From: Paenibacillus athensensis
GTDB taxonomy: Bacteria; Bacillota; Bacilli; Paenibacillales; NBRC-103111
Length of the DNA stretch: 64,000 nucleotides
Assembly (NCBI RefSeq): GCF_004514475.2
Contig: NZ_MYFO02000008.1
Span: forward strand, 124,001-188,000
Direction: 5' to 3'
Part shown: one piece after another, positions 1 through 6,945 of the stretch
Layout of the letters: each line of letters begins with the position of its first letter
How positions within the stretch are numbered: position 1 is the first letter of the stretch
The notes under the pieces: generated by a model
The model's input: only the letters and a program-made list of their open reading frames with translations
The model's database searches: none
What the model was told of the DNA's origin: nothing
Translations under genes and position numbers: made by a program

Positions 1-1038
1 GCCGCTGCCGTCGTCGGAGGCGGCAAGCCCTGCGGCGAAGCCGGGCATGTCGGCGCAGCGGCGCATGCCCTCGCGGCTCAGCCGCACGCGCAGCGGCAGC
101 ACGGCAGGCGGAGCTGCGTCGCGTGCTGCCAGCGGTGGCGCGTCCGCGAGCGCGTCGCCGCTGTGCGGCGTTGCGTGCGGTGCGGACGGCGGCCTAGCGG
201 CGTCTGCGATGGAGAGCGCGGCGACAGTCGCGCCGTGCGCCCGCGCCGCCCCGGCTGCGTCCGCCGCCGCGCCTGCACCGCCGCCGCTGGCCGTGCCCGC
301 CGCCGCTGTGGCTTCGCCGCTCTGGCGCTCCGCGCCGCCCGCGCCTTCGGCGGGCAGCTGCCCGGCGAGCCAGCCGGCGATGGTCCAGCCGCGCAAATCG
401 CGCGCGGCTTCCTCCGTGCCGGCCTCGGCCAGCGCCAGCACGCGATCGGCGCGAAACAGCAGCGCCTTGTCCCGGCTGAAGCAATACGCCGGGACGTACC
501 AGCGTCCGCCGCTGCTGTAGATGCCGATCGGCTGCACCGTGCGCTCGCTGTCGCCACCGGACGAGGCGTAGACGATGCGCACCGGGCGCTGCGCCAAAGC
601 TGCCTCCAGCAGCTGCTGCAAAAACGGCGAGCCGGCTGTGCGCTGCGGCGACCAGAACGCGACGCGCTCCTTGAGCGCGTTGATGGTCAGCTTGGCGTCG
701 TCCGGCAAGTAATGATAAAACTTGTTCAGCGCCGACGCCGTTTCTGCCTCGAACGGCAGCGAAGCGTAATATTGCAAGGACTGAAAGGCGAAAAACATCG
801 CCACCGCCTCCTGCTCGGCGAACAAGATCGGCGGCAGCATCCGCTTGTGCAGCAGCCGATAGCCGCCGTGCGGGCCGAACTCGGTGTACAGCGGCATGCC
901 CAAATCGCACAGCTCCTGCAAATCGCGATGCATCGTGCGCTCCGACACGCCAAAGGCGTCGGCCATTTCCTTGATCGTAAACCGGCGGCGCTCATTGATC
1001 GCGAGCATCAATTCGATCAGCCGCTGCGCTTTTTTCAT
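1..1038 (-). CDS. WYL-domain transcriptional regulator (YafY/DeoR type), C-terminus outside window
   Basis: The reading frame starts at ATG 1038 with an AAAGGAG ribosome binding site just upstream, and stays open to the left edge (346 codons visible). Residues 1-60 form a winged helix-turn-helix (INERRRFTIKEMADAFGVSE, then RTMHRDLQELCDLG). A WYL domain follows at about 150-210 (RIVYASSGG, IGIYSSGGRWYVPAYC, LLFRADRV), then a WCX-like start near 313 (LPLRVRLSREG). WYL regulators bind DNA and sense a small ligand or nucleic acid through WYL/WCX; the target here is unknown. Residues ~228-311 are a long Ala/Gly/Pro-rich low-complexity insert between WYL and WCX, longer than the usual linker. No visible neighbour indicates a regulon, so autoregulation is the default guess. 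Confidence 0.85.
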   Translation of the reverse strand, partial: MKKAQRLIELMLAINERRRFTIKEMADAFGVSERTMHRDLQELCDLGMPLYTEFGPHGGYRLLHKRMLPPILFAEQEAVAMFFAFQSLQYYASLPFEAETASALNKFYHYLPDDAKLTINALKERVAFWSPQRTAGSPFLQQLLEAALAQRPVRIVYASSGGDSERTVQPIGIYSSGGRWYVPAYCFSRDKALLFRADRVLALAEAGTEEAARDLRGWTIAGWLAGQLPAEGAGGAERQSGEATAAAGTASGGGAGAAADAAGAARAHGATVAALSIADAARPPSAPHATPHSGDALADAPPLAARDAAPPAVLPLRVRLSREGMRRCADMPGFAAGLAASDDGSG

Positions 1039-1100
1039 TGCTACATGCTCCTTTCCGGGTCAACCGCCTGCTACAGACGCCAAGCGTTTAACTTCAATGT

Positions 1101-1128
1101 ATCTTATAACCATGACAAAAACCGTCAA
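1101..1128 (-). promoter_or_regulatory. Candidate promoter of the WYL regulator
   Basis: On the minus strand a TTGACG -35 (1123-1128) and a TAAGAT -10 (1101-1106) are separated by 16 bp, about 65 bp before the regulator start. The -35 is good, the -10 matches 4 of 6 positions. Confidence 0.45.
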
Positions 1129-1232
1129 TGTTGGCTGAATACGCAGCTGAGGATTAAAAATGGGTGGGCGGAAGTGAATGGCCGCGAACCGTCAACTCGT
1201 CAACCCGTCAACCCCGCCGCATGCCAAGCGCC

Positions 1233-2126
1233 TCAATGAATTTCGCTGACGACGCGCTTCATCGTCGAAATGAACGCTTCCGCCGCCTTGGAAATGTAGC
1301 GGCCGCGCCGGCTGGCAATGACGAGCTTGCGCACGGGTCGGCCCTGCAGCGGCACGTGGACGGGGGCCAGCTCGCTGAAGCTGCGCCTCGAAATCAGATA
1401 CGGCACGAAGGCGATACCCATCCCGGCGGCAACGAGCGACTGCACGGTTTCCATGTTGCTCGACTCGAAGACGATTTCCGGCGTAATGCCCGCTTGCTGG
1501 CACAGCTCCAGCGTCAGCTTGCGGAAGCCTTGGCCTTTTTTCAGCGCAATGAACCGTTCATGTCCCAGCTCGGCGAGGTCGACCGGCGACGTGCGCGTTG
1601 CCAGCGGGTGCGCGGGCGGGACGGCGAGCACGATTTCTTCCTCCAGCAGCGTTTCGTAAACGAGCGAATCTTCAAATAAAGGAAGCGATAGCAGACTAAC
1701 GTCAGTCTGGCCGCTGCTGGTCAAACGCTCCAGATTGGCCGACGTTTCTTCGACGAGCGAGATTTCGATCTCAGGATACGCGGCCTGAAACGCCGGTACG
1801 ACAAACGGCAAAATCGTCGAGCCGGTAATCGGCATGCTGCCGACGACGAGCCGGCCTTTTTTCATTTGCGAAATATCTTCCATTTCCTTTTTCAATTGCT
1901 CGACCATGTCGAGAATGCTCTGGGCTTTTTCGACAAAAAGCGATCCGGCATGAGTCAGCTCCACCGAATTGGTGCTGCGCTGAAACAGGAGGACGCCGAT
2001 TTCCTTTTCCAGCTTGGATAATTGTTGGGAAAGCGAAGGCTGAGCGATGTGCAGCTTTTCCGCGGCCCGGGAAAAATTGCGTTCGGCGGCGATTTGGATA
2101 GCGTAAGCGAGCTGGCGCAGCTCCAT
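1233..2126 (-). CDS. LysR-family transcriptional regulator
   Basis: A 297-residue protein of normal LysR length. Residues 1-60 hold the winged HTH (ELRQLAYAIQIAAERNFSRA, AQPSLSQQLSKLEKEIG). The rest is a periplasmic-binding-like effector domain from about 90 (GRLVVGSMPITGSTILPFV, GMGIAFVPYLIS). It is divergent from leuC with 178 bp between starts, the classic LysR arrangement. Control of leuCD, with a leucine-pathway intermediate as effector, is therefore likely but inferred. A dyad suited to LysR binding lies between the genes. Confidence 0.92.
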   Translation of the reverse strand: MELRQLAYAIQIAAERNFSRAAEKLHIAQPSLSQQLSKLEKEIGVLLFQRSTNSVELTHAGSLFVEKAQSILDMVEQLKKEMEDISQMKKGRLVVGSMPITGSTILPFVVPAFQAAYPEIEISLVEETSANLERLTSSGQTDVSLLSLPLFEDSLVYETLLEEEIVLAVPPAHPLATRTSPVDLAELGHERFIALKKGQGFRKLTLELCQQAGITPEIVFESSNMETVQSLVAAGMGIAFVPYLISRRSFSELAPVHVPLQGRPVRKLVIASRRGRYISKAAEAFISTMKRVVSEIH

Positions 2127-2188
2127 GTGGCAAGCATCTCCTTTGACAAAAGCGCCTGTGGCGCATTATTATATTTTCCTATGAAGGT

Positions 2189-2204
2189 TATAGATATTAT
2201 ATCT
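2189..2204. promoter_or_regulatory. LysR-type operator between the regulator and leuC
   Basis: A T-N11-A dyad TATA-GATAT-TATA (2189-2201) overlaps a perfect inverted repeat AGATAT-T-ATATCT (2192-2204). It ends on the first base of the leuC -35, the usual place for a LysR activator to touch RNA polymerase. Confidence 0.6.
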
Positions 2205-2233
2205 TGGAACAATCAAGGAATCCATGCTAGTAT
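2204..2233 (+). promoter_or_regulatory. Candidate leuCD promoter
   Basis: TTGGAA (2204-2209), 18 bp spacer, then an extended TGcTAGTAT -10 (-10 at 2228-2233). This predicts a leader of about 65 nt before leuC. No T-box or terminator is visible in it. Confidence 0.5.
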
Positions 2234-2304
2234 CGAAGATGAGGATATGAGATTTGAGGACGCTCCTTTAGCACGGGGGATTTTATGACAAGAGGTGACG
2301 AAAC

Positions 2305-3726
2305 GTGAGTAAAAAAACGATGTTTGAGAAAATTTGGGACAATCACGTAATCCATCAGGAAGAAGGCAAGCCTAGCGTCTTGTATATCGACCTGCATCTG
2401 GTGCACGAAGTAACTTCGCCGCAAGCGTTCGAAGGCCTGCGCCTGAACAACCGCAAGGTGCGCAGACCTGATCTGACGTATGCGACAATGGATCACAACG
2501 TGCCGACAAAGGACCGTTTCAATATTACGGACCCGATCTCTAAGCAGCAAATCGACACACTTTCCCAAAACTGCCGTGATTTCGGCGTGACGCTGTTTGA
2601 TCTGGACAGCATCGATCAAGGCGTTGTTCACGTTATGGGACCTGAGCTGGGCTTGACGCATCCGGGCAAAACGATCGTTTGCGGCGACAGCCATACATCG
2701 ACGCACGGCGCATTCGGCGCGCTGGCCTTCGGTATCGGCACCAGCGAGGTGGAGCACGTGCTGGCTACGCAAACGCTGCAGCAGTCCAAAGCCAAAACGC
2801 TGGAAGTGCGCATCAACGGCAAGCTGAATCCGGGCGTAACGGCGAAGGACCTGATCCTTGGCGTCATTGCCAAATACGGCACGGACTTTGCAACCGGCTA
2901 TGTGATCGAATATACGGGCGAAGCGATTCGCAACCTGTCGATGGAAGAGCGCATGACGGTATGCAACATGTCGATCGAAGGCGGCGCGCGCGCCGGTCTG
3001 ATCGCACCGGACGAAACGACGTTCAACTACTTGCGCGGCCGCGAATACGTACCGCAAGGCGAAGCGTTTGACGCAGCGGTAGCCGAGTGGAAGCAGCTCG
3101 TTACCGACGAAGGCGCAACGTATGATTGGGTCGTCGAATTCGACGCCGATTCGCTCATTCCGCAAGTGACCTGGGGCACCAGCCCGGGCATGGGCACGAA
3201 CGTCAACGCGCTCGTACCTGATCCGCAAAGCTTCTCCACGGAAAATGAACGCAAAGCCGCTGAAAAAGCGCTTGAATATATGGATTTGACGCCGGGTACG
3301 CCAATGACCGAGCTGGCTGTTGACTACGTGTTTATCGGCTCCTGCACGAACGGCCGGATTGAAGACTTGCGCGCGGCTGCGAAGGTAGCCAGCGGTTACA
3401 AGGTCAACTCAAATGTAACGGCAATCGTTGTACCGGGCTCGGGACGCGTGAAAATTCAGGCCGAAAAAGAAGGTCTGGACAAAATCTTTACCGAAGCGGG
3501 CTTCGAATGGCGCGACGCGGGCTGCAGCATGTGTCTGGCGATGAATCCGGACGTGTTGAAGCCGGGCCAACGCTGCGCATCGACCTCCAACCGTAACTTC
3601 GAAGGTCGTCAAGGCCGCGGCGGACGTACGCATCTGGTGTCTCCGGCAATGGCGGCGGCAGCGGCGATTGAAGGCCGTTTCGTCGACGTGCGCGGCTGGG
3701 AATTCAAAGCCTATCAAGAGGCTTAA
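2305..3726 (+). CDS. leuC: 3-isopropylmalate dehydratase large subunit
   Basis: LeuC, the aconitase-type large subunit that isomerises 2- to 3-isopropylmalate in leucine biosynthesis, in complex with LeuD. At 473 residues it has the normal length. The three [4Fe-4S] ligands are Cys347 (SCTNGR), Cys407 and Cys410 (GCSMCLAMN). The motifs [20 protein letters not shown] and [18 protein letters not shown] are also present. The start is GTG 2305 behind AGAGGTGA. leuD follows 28 nt downstream, so the two form an operon. leuA/leuB are not in the window. Confidence 0.98.
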   Translation: MSKKTMFEKIWDNHVIHQEEGKPSVLYIDLHLVHEVTSPQAFEGLRLNNRKVRRPDLTYATMDHNVPTKDRFNITDPISKQQIDTLSQNCRDFGVTLFDLDSIDQGVVHVMGPELGLTHPGKTIVCGDSHTSTHGAFGALAFGIGTSEVEHVLATQTLQQSKAKTLEVRINGKLNPGVTAKDLILGVIAKYGTDFATGYVIEYTGEAIRNLSMEERMTVCNMSIEGGARAGLIAPDETTFNYLRGREYVPQGEAFDAAVAEWKQLVTDEGATYDWVVEFDADSLIPQVTWGTSPGMGTNVNALVPDPQSFSTENERKAAEKALEYMDLTPGTPMTELAVDYVFIGSCTNGRIEDLRAAAKVASGYKVNSNVTAIVVPGSGRVKIQAEKEGLDKIFTEAGFEWRDAGCSMCLAMNPDVLKPGQRCASTSNRNFEGRQGRGGRTHLVSPAMAAAAAIEGRFVDVRGWEFKAYQEA

Positions 3727-3754
3727 TACGCGAGAGTAAAGGAGAACGCCTATT

Positions 3755-4363
3755 ATGGAAGCTTTTAAACAGCATACCGGTCTCGTTGGTCCCGTGGACC
3801 GCGTGAATGTAGATACAGACGCTATTATTCCTAAACAATTTCTGAAGCGCATCGAGCGCACGGGCTTTGGCCAATTCCTGTTCTACGAGTGGAGATGGGA
3901 TGAGCAGGGCAACGTCATCGAAAGCTTTCCGCTCAATCAGGACCGCTTTCAAGGCGCGTCCGTACTGATCTCCCGCGCCAACTTCGGCTGCGGCTCGTCC
4001 CGCGAGCATGCGCCGTGGGCGATTCAGGATTTCGGCTTCCGCGTCATCATCGCGCCGTCGTTTGCCGATATTTTCTACAACAACTGCTTTAAAAACAGCA
4101 TCCTGCCGATCAAGCTGTCGGAGGAGCAAGTAGAGGATTTATTCCAGCGCACGGCGCAGCATGAAGGCTACAAGCTGCATGTCGATCTGGAAACAAACAC
4201 GCTGAGCGACGATTTCGGTCTTTCGATCGGCTTCACGATCGACGAGCACCGCCGCCAGTTCCTGCTGCAAGGGCTTGACGATATCGGTCTGACGCTGCAG
4301 CATGCGGACAAAATCACCGCGTACGAGGAAGCTCACAAGCAGCGCCTCGCTTACAAAGCGTAA
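3755..4363 (+). CDS. leuD: 3-isopropylmalate dehydratase small subunit
   Basis: The 202-residue swivel-domain partner of LeuC, with the conserved [18 protein letters not shown] start, [12 protein letters not shown] substrate loop and [13 protein letters not shown] motif. AAGGAGA precedes ATG 3755. It ends the leuCD operon; a strong intrinsic terminator lies about 20 nt after the stop. Confidence 0.98.
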   Translation: MEAFKQHTGLVGPVDRVNVDTDAIIPKQFLKRIERTGFGQFLFYEWRWDEQGNVIESFPLNQDRFQGASVLISRANFGCGSSREHAPWAIQDFGFRVIIAPSFADIFYNNCFKNSILPIKLSEEQVEDLFQRTAQHEGYKLHVDLETNTLSDDFGLSIGFTIDEHRRQFLLQGLDDIGLTLQHADKITAYEEAHKQRLAYKA

Positions 4364-4383
4364 TTAACGATTCGTTTGCTACG

Positions 4384-4434
4384 AAAGCCTCTTTCTCCGG
4401 ACGGCGCTGCCGTCTTGGGCAAGAGGCTTTTTTT
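4384..4434 (+). terminator. Intrinsic terminator of leuCD
   Basis: A perfect 10-bp stem AAAGCCTCTT/AAGAGGCTTT (4384-4393 with 4421-4430) encloses a nested 6-bp hairpin (4400-4414) and is followed by a T run. Confidence 0.9.
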
Positions 4435-4528
4435 GCGTGTGCGCAGCTTTTGCGGCAGGCTGCCGACAGCCTCAGCCGGTACGGCCTTGCCGCCTGTCGC
4501 CGGCGATGGCAAAAAATCGCCCGATCCA

Positions 4529-4556
4529 TGCAACTTTTGGTAGATTTGCGCGTCTA
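4529..4556 (+). promoter_or_regulatory. Likely ECF-sigma (SigX/W/M-like) promoter of the envelope operon
   Basis: TGCAAC (4529-4534), exactly 16 bp, then CGTCTA (4551-4556), with T-rich bases after the -35. This matches the TGAAAC-N16-CGTC class used by Bacillus extracytoplasmic sigma factors. It lies about 150 bp before the amidase, whose function fits an envelope-stress regulon. The rest of the 344-bp gap holds only the leuCD terminator. Confidence 0.5.
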
Positions 4557-4707
4557 ATAGTTTACGAGTTTGTCAGAAGATCGGAGGTTTTGCTGTCGGG
4601 AAAAAGTGTATTTTGCGAGATCAACAAATCTGCCGCCAGAGTTTGCCAGTCATGACGCTTGTTACTCCTGCTTTAGCTTAATTCCGACATTATTATAGAG
4701 GTGAATG

Positions 4708-6336
4708 ATGAAATTTCCTGCCATATTGCTGACGCTGCTCGTCTGTTTGACGATGCTCCCCGTAACGGCCTTCGCGGCAGAGGGAGAAACGCCGATCAAG
4801 CTGTATCTGAACGAAAAGCTGCTGGCGCCTGAAGTCGCGCCGCGCATTGTCGACGGCAATACGCTGGTGCCTGTTCGCATTATTGCCGAGTCGCTGGGAG
4901 CGAAGGTAAGCTGGGACGGTGTCAAACGCGCCGTAACCGTGGTCAAGGGCGATACGAACATCCAGCTGACCATTGACAAAAAAGAAGCGACGATCCGGGG
5001 CGCGCGCCGGACGCTGGAGGTCGCTCCGGTGATCGTTGACGGCAATACGATGCTGCCGCTGCGTTTTATCGGCGAGCAGTTCGGCGTCAAATTCAATTGG
5101 GACGCGCTCACGCATTCCGTGCACATGTTCAGGCTTGAAGAAACCGCTTCCACGACCAGGCCGGAGGCGACGCCCACTCCTTCGGGCAATCCGGGCCAGG
5201 AGCTGGAGGAAGATGAGGTTGATCCCCAGCCGACTCCGCGAGTGACGGCGACGCCGAAACCGTCGCTGAAGCCAACCGCAACGCCCACTTTAACGCCAAC
5301 GCCCACACTGCGACCGACACCAACGCCGGTTATTATCAAACAGGGTGATCAGACGGTGTTTACGCCCACACCGACGCCTACCCCAACACCAAAAGGAACG
5401 CTTGCGCCGGTCGGTTCGATTCTGCCGGGCGTAACGCCAACGCCTAAACCGACGCCGGACGGGCTTATTCACGTCGTTACGTCGATCCAGCTCACCGACA
5501 AGCAGCTGATTGTAAAGGTGAAGGATGGAGAGCTGCTGCCGCAGCCGCTCAAGCTGACGAACCCGTCGCGTATCGTATTTGATCTGCCTTATACGAATTT
5601 GGACGATTCCTTGAAAATGCTGATGAAAAACAACAACGGCGAGCTGCCGTCCCAGCACCCGTATGTCGAGAAGGTGCGGTTTTCCAATTTTTCGGATAAT
5701 CCGGCAACCGTGCGGATCATTCTCGATATGAAGCAGCCGGCTGATTATCGGATCGAGCAGGCGAAAGAGCCGCACCAGCTGGTTGTTTCGCTCGTCCAGC
5801 ACCGTTTGCGGGTTGTCATTGATGCCGGTCACGGCGCCAAGGATCCGGGCGCGTTGTCCGTCACAGGCAAACATGAGAAGGAGTTTACGCTGGCTATGGC
5901 GAAGAAGGTAAGCGCGCTGCTGGCGCAAGACCCGCGCGTGGAGGTGCTGATGACGCGTTCGGACGACACCTTCATTGAGCTCGATGACCGCGTAGCGTTT
6001 GCCAACGAGAATCAGGCCGATCTGTTCCTGTCGATCCACGGCAACAAATACAAGCCGGAAACCGCCGGCGTCGAGACGTATTACGACCGGCCGGAAAGTC
6101 TGGATTTCGCCAACCTGATTCACCGCAATACGGTTCAGGCGACGGGCTTCCCCGACCGCAAGGTGCGGACAGCCGATTACCGGGTTATCAAGTATACGAC
6201 GATGCCGGCTGTGCTGGTTGAAGTCGGCTATTTGTCCAATGTCGAAGAAGAGAAGCTGATGTATACCGAGTCCTTTCAAAATCAAGTAGCTGCCTCCTTA
6301 GTGTCTGCCATCAAAGAATACTTGAACCTCAAATAA
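4708..6336 (+). CDS. Exported N-acetylmuramoyl-L-alanine amidase (Amidase_3) with copper-amine-oxidase-like and AMIN domains
   Basis: Cleaves the amide bond between muramic acid and the stem peptide of peptidoglycan. Order: signal peptide (1-23, AFAAEG), two copper-amine-oxidase-like N-terminal repeats (~30-145; VDGNTLVPVRIIAESLGAKV and VDGNTMLPLRFIGEQFGVKF), a Pro/Thr linker (~150-255) and an AMIN wall-targeting domain (~258-370). Amidase_3 follows at ~372-542, with zinc/catalytic motifs VIDAGHGAKDPGA, KEFTLAMAK, LFLSIHGN and VLVEVGYLSN. Two ATGs are adjacent (4705, 4708); the second is better spaced from AGAGGTG. It heads an operon with a GerMN lipoprotein (12-nt gap) and an SLH protein, so a role in wall remodelling or sporulation is likely. 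Confidence 0.95.
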   Translation: MKFPAILLTLLVCLTMLPVTAFAAEGETPIKLYLNEKLLAPEVAPRIVDGNTLVPVRIIAESLGAKVSWDGVKRAVTVVKGDTNIQLTIDKKEATIRGARRTLEVAPVIVDGNTMLPLRFIGEQFGVKFNWDALTHSVHMFRLEETASTTRPEATPTPSGNPGQELEEDEVDPQPTPRVTATPKPSLKPTATPTLTPTPTLRPTPTPVIIKQGDQTVFTPTPTPTPTPKGTLAPVGSILPGVTPTPKPTPDGLIHVVTSIQLTDKQLIVKVKDGELLPQPLKLTNPSRIVFDLPYTNLDDSLKMLMKNNNGELPSQHPYVEKVRFSNFSDNPATVRIILDMKQPADYRIEQAKEPHQLVVSLVQHRLRVVIDAGHGAKDPGALSVTGKHEKEFTLAMAKKVSALLAQDPRVEVLMTRSDDTFIELDDRVAFANENQADLFLSIHGNKYKPETAGVETYYDRPESLDFANLIHRNTVQATGFPDRKVRTADYRVIKYTTMPAVLVEVGYLSNVEEEKLMYTESFQNQVAASLVSAIKEYLNLK

Positions 6337-6348
6337 GGAGTGTGTGAA

Positions 6349-6942
6349 ATGAAAAGTCGTTGGATCCAAGGTACGCTGCTGGCCAGCGCCGTTGCACTTA
6401 CCTTGGCGGGCTGCGGACAGAAGCAGCTGGGTGCTCCTGCGCCAACCGCGGGAAACGCCGCCGTTCAGATGAGCGCGATGCCTGTGCCTACCGCAACGCC
6501 GCAGCAGACGGAGCCGACCAAGCAGCAATTGCAGGTGAAGGCCTATTTTAGCGATGACAATTTATCACAGCTGATCGAGCAGGAGACAACGATATCTTAC
6601 CCTGAAGCCGAAGGTCCTTACGCGGCGGCGCTTGCTGCCTTGAAGCAGCCTGCGGGGGCCGGTGCTACCTCGCTGTTTGCCGACGTGACGTTCAACAAGG
6701 TGACCTTTGATGCGGCCAAGTCAGAGCTGACGGTCGACTTGTCGTTGGGCGCCAATGCGCAGTTGGGGGCGCCGGGCGAGGATTTGTTCCTGCAAGCGCT
6801 GAAAAAGACGGTATTTCAATTTCAGGAGATTCAAACGCTGGTGGTGCTCAAGGACGGAGGGGCTGTGGAAAGCCTGATGGGTCATATGGACCTGCCCAAT
6901 CCGATCAAGCGCCCGAATTCAATGAGTGAGGAGTCCAAATAA
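6349..6942 (+). CDS. GerMN-domain lipoprotein
   Basis: A 197-residue protein with a lipoprotein signal (MKSRWIQGTLLASAVALTLA, lipobox LAGC), a Thr/Pro/Gln-rich spacer and one GerMN domain (~60-180; FSDDNLSQLIEQETTISYP, NKVTFDAAKSELTVDLS). GerM of Bacillus, needed in sporulation and germination, has two such domains; this one has a single copy. The start is ATG 6349, eight bases after AAGGAG, rather than the earlier in-frame GTG. It sits between the amidase and an SLH protein with almost no spacing, so all three are probably co-translated. Confidence 0.88.
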   Translation: MKSRWIQGTLLASAVALTLAGCGQKQLGAPAPTAGNAAVQMSAMPVPTATPQQTEPTKQQLQVKAYFSDDNLSQLIEQETTISYPEAEGPYAAALAALKQPAGAGATSLFADVTFNKVTFDAAKSELTVDLSLGANAQLGAPGEDLFLQALKKTVFQFQEIQTLVVLKDGGAVESLMGHMDLPNPIKRPNSMSEESK

Positions 6943-6945
6943 ACG

